Source: an uncultured Alphaproteobacteria bacterium
Lineage (GTDB): Bacteria > Pseudomonadota > Alphaproteobacteria > HIMB59 > GCA-002718135
Direction of reading: 5' to 3'
Assembly (NCBI GenBank): GCA_902595425.1
Contig: CACJPV010000001.1
Coordinates: forward strand, 186,001-250,000
Length of the DNA stretch: 64,000 bases
Made by a program: the position numbers and the translations under genes. Below the pieces are notes generated by a model. It had not been told where the DNA came from, made no database searches, and saw nothing but the letters and a program-made list of their open reading frames with translations. Numbering within the stretch: the stretch's first letter is position 1; each line of letters begins with the position of its first letter. Positions 39,465-49,818 of the stretch are shown here, one piece after another.

Positions 39465-40727
39465 ATGATAAAAAAACCTAAAAAATATTCTGTTTTTTCT
39501 CTAGTTAGAAATGCTCTGAGTTATCATGAAAACTGGCAACCTGCATGGAGAAATCCTGAAATTAAAAAAAATTATGATGCTATTATTGTTGGTGGTGGTG
39601 GTCATGGACTAACAACTGCTTATTATTTAGCTAAAAATCATGGAATTAAGAATATAGCTGTTATTGAAAAAGGTTGGATTGGTGGAGGAAATACAGGAAG
39701 AAATACAACCATAATTCGTTCTAATTACCTTTGGGATCAAAGTGCAGCTCTTTACGAACATGCGTTAAAACTATGGGAAGGCATGTCACAAGAACTAAAT
39801 TATAATGTTATGTTTTCTCAAAGAGGGGTGATGAATGTTGCTCATAATTTACATGATGTTAGGGAATTAAAAAGACGATGGAATGCTAACAGATTAAATG
39901 ACATTGATTGTGAATGGCTAAATACAGAACAAGTTAAAAAATTCTGTCCTGTAATAAATACCTCTCCTAACATCCGATATCCAGTTTTAGGAGCGACTCT
40001 TCAAAGACGTGCAGGAACCGCAAGACACGATGCGGTTGCTTGGGGTTATGCAAGAGGAGCAGATGCTATGGGGGTTGATATAATTCAAAACTGCGAAGTT
40101 ACAGGTATAAATGTAAGTAATGGCAATGTTACAGGGATTGAAACTACAAAAGGTACAATAAATTCCAAAAAAATTGGAGTTGTGTCAGCTGGTCATACTA
40201 GTGTGATTGCAAAAATGGCAGGCATTAAACTACCACTTGAAAGTAGGCCTTTACAAGCATTAGTATCTGAACCAGTCAAACCAGTTATTGATACAGTTGT
40301 AATGTCAAACACAATTCATGCTTATGTTTCTCAATCAGATAAAGGAGAATTAGTTATTGGGGCAGGCACAGATGGATATAATTCTTACACACAAAGAGGT
40401 GGTTTTAATATTGTAGAGGACACAATAATGGCAATTGTAGAATTATTTCCTATTTTCTCACGTATGAAAATGCTTCGTCATTGGGGAGGAATAGTTGACA
40501 TTTGTCCTGACGCTAGTCCAATTATAAGTAAAACTCATATTAACGGTCTGTATTTTAACTGTGGATGGGGTACTGGTGGCTTCAAAGCTACTCCTGGTTC
40601 GGGATGGGTTTTTGCACATACTATTGCAAATGATCAACCACATGCACTGAATGCCCCTTTTAGTATTAATAGGTTTTCTAGTGGGGAACTTGTAGACGAA
40701 CATGGTGCAGCAGCTGTTGCACATTAA
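39465..40727 (+). CDS. soxB: Sarcosine oxidase beta subunit
   Basis: FAD/FMN subunit of heterotetrameric sarcosine oxidase, which oxidises sarcosine to glycine and passes the methyl group to THF. The FAD motif is '[14 protein letters not shown]' at 42-55, and His188 in '[12 protein letters not shown]' matches the histidine that binds FMN covalently in characterised enzymes (His173 in Corynebacterium). The 420-residue length fits. Two bases separate it from soxD. Confidence 0.96.
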   Translation: MIKKPKKYSVFSLVRNALSYHENWQPAWRNPEIKKNYDAIIVGGGGHGLTTAYYLAKNHGIKNIAVIEKGWIGGGNTGRNTTIIRSNYLWDQSAALYEHALKLWEGMSQELNYNVMFSQRGVMNVAHNLHDVRELKRRWNANRLNDIDCEWLNTEQVKKFCPVINTSPNIRYPVLGATLQRRAGTARHDAVAWGYARGADAMGVDIIQNCEVTGINVSNGNVTGIETTKGTINSKKIGVVSAGHTSVIAKMAGIKLPLESRPLQALVSEPVKPVIDTVVMSNTIHAYVSQSDKGELVIGAGTDGYNSYTQRGGFNIVEDTIMAIVELFPIFSRMKMLRHWGGIVDICPDASPIISKTHINGLYFNCGWGTGGFKATPGSGWVFAHTIANDQPHALNAPFSINRFSSGELVDEHGAAAVAH

Positions 40728-40729
40728 AT

Positions 40730-41077
40730 ATGTTACTTATTAATTGTCCCTATTGTGGTGAGAGAGAGCAAGAAGAATTTTCTTGTGGCGGGGAAGCTCA
40801 CATAGAAAGACCAAAAAATCCTCCTGAATTATCAGATGATCAGTGGGCTGATTATTTATTTTTAAGACAAAATATAAAAGGTCTTCAATTTGAGAGATGG
40901 AATCATTCTTTTGGGTGCAGAAAGTGGTTTAATGTTGCAAGAAATACTGCAACTGATGAGATTCTTGCAGTTTATCATATCGACGAAAAACCACCACAAT
41001 TGGAGTCAAATGACCCAATAACACCATGCGGCGAACCTAAAATTGGATCAGGAAATTTTTCAACAACAAAAAAATAG
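40730..41077 (+). CDS. soxD: Sarcosine oxidase delta subunit
   Basis: A 115-residue zinc-binding subunit. Cys6, Cys9, His59 and Cys63 match the zinc ligands of the characterised delta subunit, seen in 'INCPYCGERE' and 'WNHSFGCRKWFN'. 'GGEAHIERP' is also conserved. It is longer than many relatives by about 15 residues at the C-terminus. It lies in the standard soxB-D-A-G order. Confidence 0.95.
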   Translation: MLLINCPYCGEREQEEFSCGGEAHIERPKNPPELSDDQWADYLFLRQNIKGLQFERWNHSFGCRKWFNVARNTATDEILAVYHIDEKPPQLESNDPITPCGEPKIGSGNFSTTKK

Positions 41078-41082
41078 TTATT

Positions 41083-44073
41083 ATGCGATTAAACAACAAT
41101 AAAAATCTTAATCCAAAAAAACAAATTAGTTTTTACTTCGATGGAACGAAATATCAAGGATATGAAGGAGATACTCTTGCCTCTGCATTACTAGCAAATA
41201 ATATACATTTAATAGGTAGGAGTTTTAAATATCATAGACCCAGAGGAATTATTTCAGCTGGATGTGAAGAGCCAAACGGTATTGTTCAATTAGAACAAGA
41301 TGAATTCACTGAACCAAATAGAAGAGCAACCGAAGTAGTTTTATACAATGGCCTAGTAGCAAAATCGCAGAACAGATGGCCGAGTGTAAATTTTGACTTT
41401 GGTGAAATTAATGATTTACTTTCACCTTTTTTTCCGGCAGGATTTTATTACAAAACTTTTATGTGGCCTCCAAAATTTTGGAAAACATATGAGCACTTTA
41501 TTCGTCATGCAGCAGGTTTAGGTGTTTCTCCAAAAAAAGAAGATCCACATAAGTATGAACATTATCATTACCACTGTGATGTTCTTATAGTAGGCAGTGG
41601 AATTAGTGGTCTATACGCTGCTAAAATTGCTGCATCTGAAAAGTTACAAGTACTACTAGTAGAACAGGAAAGTGAGACAGGTGGCTCCATTTTATCAGCA
41701 AATAATTCAAACAACAAAATTAATGGGCAAAGTCAGAATGAATGGAAAAAAGAAATATTGGAAGAATTACATAGTTATAAAAATGTAAAAATTATCACAA
41801 GTACTACTTTGTTCGCTTACATGCATTATAACTACTTATTAGGGATTCAGGATATTGATCCGAGCAGAGGCAATAAAAAGAATAACTCAATAAGACAAGT
41901 TTTATGGAAAATTAGAGCAAAAAAAGTAATCCTAGCTACAGGATCTATTGAAAGACCAATAACATTTAATAACAATGATAGACCTGGAATAATGCTAGCC
42001 GGAAGTGTTAGTAAGTATTTAAATGGTTATGGTATTTCACTTGGTAAAAAAATAATCATTTTTACCAATAATGATAGCGCATATCAAACTGCTATAGATT
42101 ACCACCATCATAACATTAAAGTATCTGCAATCATTGATATTAGAAATGAAATTGATGGGGACCTTCCATCACTTGCTCAAAGTCTGGGAATAAAAATTTA
42201 TTCTGGATATGTAGTCTCAGATACATCTGGAAGAAAAAAAATCACTTCTGTAACAATAAGAAAATTTGAGGAAAAAGACTCTAATAAAAAAAATACAGAA
42301 ATTTTGGAATGTGATTTGTTATGTATGTCTGGGGGATGGTCTCCAACAGTACACTTATTTACACAATCAAGAGGAAAATTAAAGTACAGAGAAGAAGACT
42401 CATGTTTTATTCCTGATCAACCACACCAGCAAACCATATCTGTGGGTGCATGTAATGGAATTTTTGATTTAAAAAGTATCTTAGAAGATACTAGAAAATC
42501 TGTGCGAGACTTTCTAGATTGTAAAAGCAATGATGGGAAAATTGAAATTTATGATGCTGAAGAAATAAACTTTGGTAAGCAACAAAATTCTTGGCTAGTT
42601 TCTAGTAAAGATAAAATCAGTAAATCTAAAATGTTTGTTGATTTTCAAAACGACGTTACTGCAAAAGACATAAAAATAGCTTTATCTGAGGGTTTTCAAT
42701 CAATAGAACATGTCAAAAGATATACAACAAATGGGATGGCAACAGACCAAGGTAAAACTAGTAATGTAAACGCTCTTGGTATCATTAGTGAGCTTACTGG
42801 TGTGGACATCTCTAATTTAGGAACAACTACTTTTAGACTACCCTATACTCCAGTAACTTTTGGAGCTATGGCGGGCAGATATGTAAAAGAATTTTTTGAT
42901 ATTGAAAGAACCACTCCAATACATGAATGGCATCTTGATAATGATGCTCTATTTGAAGATGTCGGTCAATGGAAAAGAGCATGGTATTATCCTAAAAACA
43001 ACGAAACATTTAATGAAGCTGTAAACAGAGAGGTGAAAGCTACAAGAGATAGCATTGGAATCTTAGATGCCTCTACATTAGGTAAAATTGATATTAAGGG
43101 CAGAGATGTAAGTGAATTTCTAAATCGTGTATACACAAATGCTTGGTCAAAACTGGAAATAGGGAAATGTCGATATGGGATAATGTTAGGTGATGATGGT
43201 ATGGTTATTGATGACGGCGTCACCACGAGACTTGGTGAACACCATTATTTAATGACAACTACAACAGGTAATGCAGCAAGCGTGATGGGCAAACTTGAAG
43301 ATTGGTTACAAACAGAATGGCCGGAGCTTGAGGTTTATTTAACTTCAGTAACAGAACAGTTTGGAACTATCAGTTTAAATGGGCCTAATAGTAGAAAAAT
43401 TGTTGAATCATTATTTCCAAAGCAAAATTTTTCTAGTGACAGCTTTCCTCATATGAGTTTCAAAGAATTAGAGATAGATCAAGTAAAATGTCTAGTTATG
43501 AGAATTAGTTTTACAGGAGAAATTTGCTATGAAATTAATGTACCATCAAGCTATGCGCTTAGTGTATGGAATAAATGTATAGAGTTAGGAAAAAATCATA
43601 ACATTACACCTTATGGAACAGAGGCAATGCATGTACTTCGAGCTGAAAAAGGTTACATCATTGTTGGTCAAGAAACAGATGGTTCTGTAACTCCAGTAGA
43701 CCTAGATATGGATTGGATAGTTAGTAAAAAGAAATATGATTTTATTGGAAAAAGAGCACTGTATCGCAGTGATACAAGCAGAAAAGATAGAAAACAATTA
43801 GTAGGCTTATTAACAACTGATCCATCTATTGTTTTGGAAGAAGGTGTTCAGTTGGTTGAGGTTGAAACTGCATTACCCATGCCTATGGTTGGTCATGTTA
43901 CTTCAAGTTACTACTCTCCAAATTTAGGTCGCTCAATTGCTTTAGCTTTAGTCAAAAGTGGTCTTAATAAAAAGGGTACCAAACTAATTGTTCCAACTTC
44001 AAATAAAAGCATAGAGGTTGAAATCACTGATCCAGTTTTTATTGATCCTAAAAATGAGAGATTGCTAGCATGA
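41083..44073 (+). CDS. soxA: Sarcosine oxidase alpha subunit
   Basis: The 996-residue subunit has an N-terminal ferredoxin-like domain ('GYEGDTLASALLANN', 'RSFKYHRPRGI'), an NAD-binding flavoprotein domain ('DVLIVGSGISGLYAAKIAAS'), and a C-terminal GcvT-like THF domain from about residue 610 ('EWHLDNDALFEDVGQWKRAW'). The THF domain captures the methyl group as 5,10-methylene-THF. The last 4 bp overlap soxG (ATGA). Confidence 0.96.
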   Translation: MRLNNNKNLNPKKQISFYFDGTKYQGYEGDTLASALLANNIHLIGRSFKYHRPRGIISAGCEEPNGIVQLEQDEFTEPNRRATEVVLYNGLVAKSQNRWPSVNFDFGEINDLLSPFFPAGFYYKTFMWPPKFWKTYEHFIRHAAGLGVSPKKEDPHKYEHYHYHCDVLIVGSGISGLYAAKIAASEKLQVLLVEQESETGGSILSANNSNNKINGQSQNEWKKEILEELHSYKNVKIITSTTLFAYMHYNYLLGIQDIDPSRGNKKNNSIRQVLWKIRAKKVILATGSIERPITFNNNDRPGIMLAGSVSKYLNGYGISLGKKIIIFTNNDSAYQTAIDYHHHNIKVSAIIDIRNEIDGDLPSLAQSLGIKIYSGYVVSDTSGRKKITSVTIRKFEEKDSNKKNTEILECDLLCMSGGWSPTVHLFTQSRGKLKYREEDSCFIPDQPHQQTISVGACNGIFDLKSILEDTRKSVRDFLDCKSNDGKIEIYDAEEINFGKQQNSWLVSSKDKISKSKMFVDFQNDVTAKDIKIALSEGFQSIEHVKRYTTNGMATDQGKTSNVNALGIISELTGVDISNLGTTTFRLPYTPVTFGAMAGRYVKEFFDIERTTPIHEWHLDNDALFEDVGQWKRAWYYPKNNETFNEAVNREVKATRDSIGILDASTLGKIDIKGRDVSEFLNRVYTNAWSKLEIGKCRYGIMLGDDGMVIDDGVTTRLGEHHYLMTTTTGNAASVMGKLEDWLQTEWPELEVYLTSVTEQFGTISLNGPNSRKIVESLFPKQNFSSDSFPHMSFKELEIDQVKCLVMRISFTGEICYEINVPSSYALSVWNKCIELGKNHNITPYGTEAMHVLRAEKGYIIVGQETDGSVTPVDLDMDWIVSKKKYDFIGKRALYRSDTSRKDRKQLVGLLTTDPSIVLEEGVQLVEVETALPMPMVGHVTSSYYSPNLGRSIALALVKSGLNKKGTKLIVPTSNKSIEVEITDPVFIDPKNERLLA

Positions 44074-44648
44074 CATTAGAGAGAAGAGCAGTTTTTAAAG
44101 AACTAAAAATTGAAAAAAATGGAATATTAATTGAAGAAATTCCTTTTGTAGAAAAACTAAATTTAAGAGGTAATGCAAAAGATAAAAATTTTTTAACAGA
44201 TGTTGGCTCTATTCTTGAGACACTTTTGCCAATTGACCCAAATACAAAAGTTGAAAACGCAGACTTTCAAGTAATATGGCTTAGTCCTAACGAATGGCTG
44301 GTTAATTTTATTAAAAATGATAAATTTAGTATCACTCATCAAAAATTGATTAATCAATTAAATCCTGAAAAGACAAGTGTTACAAATACCTCAGAAAATA
44401 AAACAATAATAAGAATAGTTGGGGAAAAAAGTATTGAATTATTAAGAAAATTTATGATTTTAGATATTGATAAGATCTTGAAAGATAACTCAAAAGTTGC
44501 CCAAACAATCTTTGTAAAAATTCCAATTTTAATAATTCGTAACCATTCAAAAGATCAAAAACAAAGTTTTGATCTTCACATAAATAGATCTCATGCTAAC
44601 TATTTAAAGGAGCTTCTATTAGATGGATGTAATCAGTTTATAAATTAA
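44070..44648 (+). CDS. soxG: Sarcosine oxidase gamma subunit
   Basis: A 192-residue protein of the SoxG/GcvT-like fold. 'ADFQVIWLSPNEWLVNF' is the family's conserved segment (L-x-P-D/N-E-W-L), and the C-terminal 'FDLHINRSHANYLKELL' corresponds to its final strand and helix. It overlaps soxA by 4 bp, completing soxBDAG. Sequence is much more diverged than in B, D or A. Confidence 0.9.
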   Translation: MTLERRAVFKELKIEKNGILIEEIPFVEKLNLRGNAKDKNFLTDVGSILETLLPIDPNTKVENADFQVIWLSPNEWLVNFIKNDKFSITHQKLINQLNPEKTSVTNTSENKTIIRIVGEKSIELLRKFMILDIDKILKDNSKVAQTIFVKIPILIIRNHSKDQKQSFDLHINRSHANYLKELLLDGCNQFIN

Positions 44649-44649
44649 A

Positions 44650-45345
44650 TTAACCTCCGTGATGAGATCTATCATTTAGTTCTTTTATTTGTTCTAAGTA
44701 TATATTTAACTCAATATTTTGTTGGTTAATTTCATTTTCTAAATTAGAAATAGTTTGATTAAGTTTTAAATTTTTTGCAAAAAGACTTTTATTATCCTTT
44801 TTTAATTTTTGATTTTCAATTGAAACATCTTTTTGATTTTGATCAACGGATTGAAGACTAATATCCAAATCTTTAATTTGGTTATTCAAATCATTTATTT
44901 TTGAAATATTTTTTTCATTTTCTTTATTCAGTGCATTGAACTTATCTTGCAAAATATTAAGCTCATCCGAAGGAACCGAGTCATCACTATTTAAAGTAAT
45001 AGTTTCGTACAAATCCTTGATTTTATTTAGTTCCTTTATTGTTATCTCTAGTTGAGTTTTAGTATCCTTTAATTGAGTTTGGAGATTATTAATTTGGCCA
45101 TCTCTAAATTTAATTTTTTGATCTTTTTGAAAAATTGTTAATTCTAAATCTTCTATATCACTTGCTAGACTCGTTAGATCTTCGTTTGGATCAGGTAATA
45201 AATTTTCATCAGGTAAAGGATCATTAACATTCAATTGAAAAGTTGGGAAAAAAAAATAAATTACTGCAATAAAAATAAAAAAACCTAAAGTAAGAAAAGT
45301 ATTTCTCTTTCTTTTTCTTGCTCGTGAACCAACAAAACCTGACAT
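44650..45345 (-). CDS. Membrane-anchored coiled-coil protein, unknown function
   Basis: With the ATG at 45345 (the codon two upstream is GTG) this gives 231 residues. A basic N-terminus 'GSRARKRKRN' precedes one TM helix (about 16-36), a Pro/Asp-rich linker ('NDPLPDENLLPDPNEDL') and a coiled coil running to nearly the end. It ends in 'DRSHHGG', a possible metal-binding tail. The topology is probably N-in with the coil in the periplasm. It converges on soxG with one base between. I do not recognise the family; a general envelope scaffold such as a division protein is possible. Confidence 0.7.
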   Translation of the reverse strand: MSGFVGSRARKRKRNTFLTLGFFIFIAVIYFFFPTFQLNVNDPLPDENLLPDPNEDLTSLASDIEDLELTIFQKDQKIKFRDGQINNLQTQLKDTKTQLEITIKELNKIKDLYETITLNSDDSVPSDELNILQDKFNALNKENEKNISKINDLNNQIKDLDISLQSVDQNQKDVSIENQKLKKDNKSLFAKNLKLNQTISNLENEINQQNIELNIYLEQIKELNDRSHHGG

Positions 45346-45389
45346 ATACACAATTTATTTACTTCTTGAAACTTGTCAAAGGGATAATA

Positions 45390-46232
45390 CTAATTATTCA
45401 CAGGATTTGGATCTAATGAATATGTTTTTTGTCTAATTAGTTTTGTTATTGCAATCAAACTATCGACTTTTTCAAAATGCGCATAAGGTATTATTCTTCC
45501 AAAATGTAAATCAATTGTATCACCAATCTTTCTGGTTAGCTCAAACATCAACAATGAATATCTAAATGTTTGACCCATTTTATTAGCTATATGATAAAGT
45601 TGACTGTTTTGTCCTTCAAAGTAAGAAGGCAAGACTGGACTTTTTGTTTTTACAATTAATTTTGCCACAAATTGTTTCCATTCTCCATCATGAGCTTTAG
45701 TGGTAAATTTTAAATTTTCTTTTGTGGCTATTTGACCTGAGGGAAAAATAACAATGACTCCATCGTTTAATAAAACCTCTTCTGCCTGTTTGCGAGCGTC
45801 AATATTTGCGAGCATAGCCTGCCTATTTAATGAGAAGTCTATAGGTATAATTTTTTCTTTTACTGCTTCGGCTTGTCTTAAAACTTTGTGCGTAATTATT
45901 TTATAATCTTGTCTTATATTTGAGACTATAGAACATAATGAAAGGCCATCGGCTACACCAAAAGCATGATTAGCGACAATTATTAAACGACCTTTTTTTG
46001 GAATGAAACTTCCATCTTTATAAGTAGTTTTTAAATTTAATTGTAATTTTTTAATAGCATCATTCCAAAATTGTTCAGGAGGGTTATTTTCTAACAAGTA
46101 CTGGTCATATAATTTTTTTAATTTTATTTTTCCTGTCAGCAGTTCTATTATTTTAATAAATTGTTGACTTAGAAAATTAACTTCAGAAGAAGCAAAAGTG
46201 AAAGCAATGTTATTTTTAGATCCTATTTCCAT
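45390..46232 (-). CDS. Lysophospholipid acyltransferase-like protein (putative)
   Basis: A 280-residue protein of the PlsC/LPLAT superfamily. The acyltransferase motif I is 'NHAFGVADG', an H-x5-D spacing seen in the hemolysin-like/OlsA-like LPLAT group rather than the H-x4-D of PlsC. The third motif is 'IFPSGQIATKENL'. No clear TM helix is present. It probably moves an acyl group from ACP or CoA onto a lyso- or aminolipid. It lies between the coiled-coil gene and the non-coding stretch before ETF-QO. Confidence 0.8.
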   Translation of the reverse strand: MEIGSKNNIAFTFASSEVNFLSQQFIKIIELLTGKIKLKKLYDQYLLENNPPEQFWNDAIKKLQLNLKTTYKDGSFIPKKGRLIIVANHAFGVADGLSLCSIVSNIRQDYKIITHKVLRQAEAVKEKIIPIDFSLNRQAMLANIDARKQAEEVLLNDGVIVIFPSGQIATKENLKFTTKAHDGEWKQFVAKLIVKTKSPVLPSYFEGQNSQLYHIANKMGQTFRYSLLMFELTRKIGDTIDLHFGRIIPYAHFEKVDSLIAITKLIRQKTYSLDPNPVNN

Positions 46233-46311
46233 ATAAAATAAAAGTATTTATATTTTTTATATTTAATATTTATTAAAATATAGGGTTTTAGGGGGAATTT
46301 ATAATTTTAAC

Positions 46312-46447
46312 ATGCATATTTCGCATATTAAATATTTAATCAATATACTAGAAATGCATAAATTATATACTAAATATATCTAAGATTTAATATTTTTCCT
46401 CCCAATTAATATTTAATCTTTCAAGGGGTCTTCGGGCCCCTTTTTTT
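46312..46447 (+). ncRNA. Candidate small RNA ending at an orphan terminator
   Basis: The gap between the acyltransferase and ETF-QO genes, both minus-strand, holds a plus-strand terminator with no plus-strand gene feeding it. TATAAT at 46300-46305 could start an RNA near 46312, giving about 135 bases. UCCUCCC at 46397-46403 is complementary to Shine-Dalgarno sequences, as in some alphaproteobacterial regulatory RNAs. No open frame of note is inside. The -35 region is weak, and the extent is a guess. Confidence 0.35.
46423..46447 (+). terminator. Intrinsic terminator on the plus strand
   Basis: An 8-bp stem (46423-46430 with 46435-46442) closed by the stable loop TTCG, followed by T at 46441-46447. 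The T tract is on the plus strand only and overlaps the ETF-QO stop codon. On the minus strand the hairpin could still form at the ETF-QO 3' end but without a T tract. Confidence 0.75.
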
Positions 46448-48074
46448 ACATATTTGCGTAGTTTGGTCCACCTGCACCTTCAGGAACTACCCAATTTATA
46501 TTTTGTGAAGGCTCTTTAATATCGCATGTTTTACAGTGTATGCAATTTTGGGCATTGATGACAAATTTTGGATTATTTTGGTCAGTCTTATCAACTTCAT
46601 ATACCCCTGCTGGACAATACCTTTGGGAAGGTTCATCATATTCATTTAAGGTGTATTTTATTGGAAGTTCTGGATCTTTTAGTTTCAAGTGTACTGGCTG
46701 GTCTGCTTCATGATTAGTTCCAGTCAAGTATACAGAGCTAGTTTTATCAAAAGTAAGTTTTCCATCATACTTAGGATATTCTATTTTTTTTGCTTTGTAA
46801 GCCGGCATTAAACTTTCATGATCTGAATGAGGATGTTTAAGAGTAAAAGGTAAGTACCCCCTAAAAACAATCTGATCAATACCAGTAAAAATTATTGCTG
46901 GTATTAAACTCCATCGAAAACTAGGTTTTACATTTCTTGCTTTATATAGCTCGTTGTGTACCCAGGAATGTTTAAATTTAATCTCATAATCAGATAAGGG
47001 AACATTATTAATAATATTTTCATTAATAACCTCAGCTGCGATCATTCCGCTTTTCATTGCAGTGTGTGATCCTTTTATCTTCGGCATATTCAGTGTTCCT
47101 GCATCACAACCGATTAACAATGCACCTGGCATATGCATTGTAGGCAAACTCTGAAAGCCTCCTTCTATTAAAGCTCTTGCCCCATAAGAAATTCTTTTAC
47201 CATTGTGTAATATTTTTGAAATTGCAGGATGAGTCTTAAATTTCTGAAATTCATCATAAGGAGATAAGTATGGATTTTGATAATCTAAGCCTATAACATA
47301 CCCAATGAAAACTTGATTTTTTTCAGCATGATAGCAAAAGCTTCCCCCATAAGTTGAATTGTCTAGGGGCCATCCAGCTGTATGCATTACTAATCCTTCA
47401 TCATGTTGATCTTTGGGAATTTCCCAAATTTCTTTAAATCCTATTCCATACTGCTGAGGAGATTTATTATTATCTAGCTTATACTTTTTAATAACTTCTT
47501 TTCCTAGATGTCCTCTGCATCCTTCAGAAAATACTGTTACTTTTGCCATAATATTTAAGCCAGGTTCAAAACTATCTTTTTTATTTCCTTCTTTATCAAT
47601 TCCCATGTCCCCTGTTTGGACGCCTATAATTTTTTCATCTTCATCATAAATAATTTTTGAAGCAGCAAATCCAGGAAAAATCTCAACACCTAAACTCTCA
47701 GCTTGCTCTGCAAGCCATCTACATAGATTGGCTAGACTAATGATATAATTTTTATGGTTTTTTTGAACACTTGGTAATAGCCAAGTTGGCCAACTTAAGG
47801 ATGATTTTTTTCCTAAAAATAAGAATTTTTCTTTCTTCACCTTTGTCTTAATTGGTGCACCTTTTTCTTTCCAGTCTGGTATTAGTTCATCTAGCGCTCT
47901 TGTTTCAAATACATTACCACTTAATATGTGGGCACCTACTTCTGATCCTTTTTCTAAAATACAAACATTCAAATCAGGATTTATTTGTTTAAGTTTAATG
48001 GATGTTGCTAAGCCTGCGGGTCCAGCCCCAATGATAACAACATCATATTCCATTGACTCTCTTTGAATTTCCAT
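46446..48074 (-). CDS. Electron transfer flavoprotein-ubiquinone oxidoreductase
   Basis: Takes electrons from reduced ETF to ubiquinone at the inner membrane. The 542 residues have the FAD motif 'VVIIGAGPAGLATSIKLKQ' near residue 12, 'GSHTAMKSGMIAAEVI' and the C-terminal [4Fe-4S] ligands in 'RYCPAGVYE' and 'NCIHCKTCDIKEP'. The ending 'GGPNYANM' is typical. It stands downstream of etfA, so dehydrogenase, ETF and quinone reductase are all encoded together. Confidence 0.96.
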   Translation of the reverse strand: MEIQRESMEYDVVIIGAGPAGLATSIKLKQINPDLNVCILEKGSEVGAHILSGNVFETRALDELIPDWKEKGAPIKTKVKKEKFLFLGKKSSLSWPTWLLPSVQKNHKNYIISLANLCRWLAEQAESLGVEIFPGFAASKIIYDEDEKIIGVQTGDMGIDKEGNKKDSFEPGLNIMAKVTVFSEGCRGHLGKEVIKKYKLDNNKSPQQYGIGFKEIWEIPKDQHDEGLVMHTAGWPLDNSTYGGSFCYHAEKNQVFIGYVIGLDYQNPYLSPYDEFQKFKTHPAISKILHNGKRISYGARALIEGGFQSLPTMHMPGALLIGCDAGTLNMPKIKGSHTAMKSGMIAAEVINENIINNVPLSDYEIKFKHSWVHNELYKARNVKPSFRWSLIPAIIFTGIDQIVFRGYLPFTLKHPHSDHESLMPAYKAKKIEYPKYDGKLTFDKTSSVYLTGTNHEADQPVHLKLKDPELPIKYTLNEYDEPSQRYCPAGVYEVDKTDQNNPKFVINAQNCIHCKTCDIKEPSQNINWVVPEGAGGPNYANM

Positions 48075-48115
48075 AATTTATAATAATATTTTTTTACTAA
48101 CTTTTAAAAGAATAA

Positions 48116-49069
48116 TTATTTTTCAATTGAATTTAGTTTATCTAATTCTGTTGATAATGCTGGAAGTGCTTCGAATAAATCAGCTGTTAGACCATAATCG
48201 GCAATATTAAATATGGGAGCCTCCTCATCTTTATTAATTGCTACAATAATTTTACTCTCTTTCATTCCTGCAAGATGTTGAATTGCCCCTGAAATTCCCA
48301 CTGCGATATAAAGATCTGGTACAACAACTTTTCCTGTTTGCCCAACTTGATAGTCATTGCTTACATAACCAGCATCAACAGCGGCTCTTGATGCCCCTAT
48401 TGCAGCATTTAGTTTATCGGCTATATCACTGATCAACTTAAAGTTTTCTGCACTTTGAAGCCCTCTCCCTCCAGACACAACTATTCTAGCGGTACTTAAT
48501 TCTGGTCTATCAGATTTTGACTCTTCCCGATCAATAAACTCTACTTTACTTTCACCTATATCAAAATTTATTTGCTCAACAATTCCTGCACCACCTTCTT
48601 TTGCAACAACATCAAATGACGTTGGTCGAACAGTAATAACTTTTTTTGTATCTTTTGATTTAACTGTCGCAAGAGCATTTCCTGCATAAATTGGTCTTAT
48701 AAATGTATCTTCACTTTCAATATTAACGATGTCGCTTATTTGCGCTACATCCAATTTTACTGCAACTCTAGGCATAACATTCTTACCAAAAGTTGTTGCA
48801 GGAGCCAATATATGTGAATATTTTTCTGCCAAAGATAATATTACGGGTTCAATATTTTCCGCTATAGCATTTTCAAATTTTTCAGAGTCAATAAAAATAA
48901 CTTTTGATACATGTTGATAAGAAGATATCTCTTTACTAATATTATCTATATTTGAACCTAATACTAATACCTCAATCTCACCTCCTAATTTAGAAGCTGC
49001 ACTAATAGTATTCAGAGTAGATGATTTTACTTCAATGTTATTATGTTCTGCTATGACTAGTATACTCAT
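48116..49069 (-). CDS. etfA: Electron transfer flavoprotein alpha subunit
   Basis: A 317-residue FAD-binding subunit. '[19 protein letters not shown]' and '[20 protein letters not shown]' then '[19 protein letters not shown]' are the ETF alpha signatures. It accepts electrons from flavin dehydrogenases, probably the dimethylglycine-dehydrogenase-like protein next to it, as well as fatty-acyl-CoA dehydrogenases elsewhere. It overlaps etfB by 4 bp. Confidence 0.96.
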   Translation of the reverse strand: MSILVIAEHNNIEVKSSTLNTISAASKLGGEIEVLVLGSNIDNISKEISSYQHVSKVIFIDSEKFENAIAENIEPVILSLAEKYSHILAPATTFGKNVMPRVAVKLDVAQISDIVNIESEDTFIRPIYAGNALATVKSKDTKKVITVRPTSFDVVAKEGGAGIVEQINFDIGESKVEFIDREESKSDRPELSTARIVVSGGRGLQSAENFKLISDIADKLNAAIGASRAAVDAGYVSNDYQVGQTGKVVVPDLYIAVGISGAIQHLAGMKESKIIVAINKDEEAPIFNIADYGLTADLFEALPALSTELDKLNSIEK

Positions 49070-49815
49070 ATAACTTTTGCCTCATATTTTAATTTTTGTA
49101 CAAGTTCAGCAACATCAGCAACCATTACACCTTTTTGTCTAGTTGGTGGTTCCGATATTTTTACATGTTCTATTCTTGGAGAAACATCAACCCCTAGTTC
49201 CTCAGCTGATTTAATATCAATTGGTTTTTTCTTTGCTTTCATTATATTAGGTAAAGAAGCATATCGAGGTTCATTAAGACGAAGATCACATGAAGCTACA
49301 AAAGGAATGTTTACTTTTATTCTTTCAAGGCCCTCATCAATTTCTCTAGTTACCGTTCCAATATTTCCCTCTATTTCAATTTTTGAAGCAAAAGTTGCTT
49401 GAGGCCAACCCAATAAAGCACTGGTCATTTGAGCTGTTTGGTTGGAGTCATCATCAATTGCTTGTTTGCCCATTAAGATAAGCCCTGGTTGTTCTGTCTC
49501 AACAACTTTTGAAACTATCTTTGACACAGCCAAAGGTTCTACATCATCAGATGCCTTAATTAAAATTCCTCTATCTGCACCCATAGCCAAAGCAGTTCGA
49601 ATAGTTTCTTGACATTTTTCTTCTCCAATGGATAAGATAATTATCTCATCAGCTTTTCCAGCTTCTTTTATCCTAAGAGCCTCCTCTACTGCGTTTTCAT
49701 CAGGAGGGTTCATGGACATTTTAACGTTTTCTTTTTCAACGCCAGAACCATCAGCTTTGACTCTTACTTGAACATTATAATCTATTACTCGTTTAACAGT
49801 TACAAGGATTTTCAT
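49066..49815 (-). CDS. etfB: Electron transfer flavoprotein beta subunit
   Basis: A 249-residue AMP-binding subunit with '[19 protein letters not shown]' at the N-terminus, '[18 protein letters not shown]' and the recognition loop region '[19 protein letters not shown]', which contains the signature helix for docking dehydrogenases. It lies 3 bp downstream of the DMGDH-like gene and overlaps etfA. Confidence 0.96.
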   Translation of the reverse strand: MKILVTVKRVIDYNVQVRVKADGSGVEKENVKMSMNPPDENAVEEALRIKEAGKADEIIILSIGEEKCQETIRTALAMGADRGILIKASDDVEPLAVSKIVSKVVETEQPGLILMGKQAIDDDSNQTAQMTSALLGWPQATFASKIEIEGNIGTVTREIDEGLERIKVNIPFVASCDLRLNEPRYASLPNIMKAKKKPIDIKSAEELGVDVSPRIEHVKISEPPTRQKGVMVADVAELVQKLKYEAKVI

Positions 49816-49818
49816 TTT

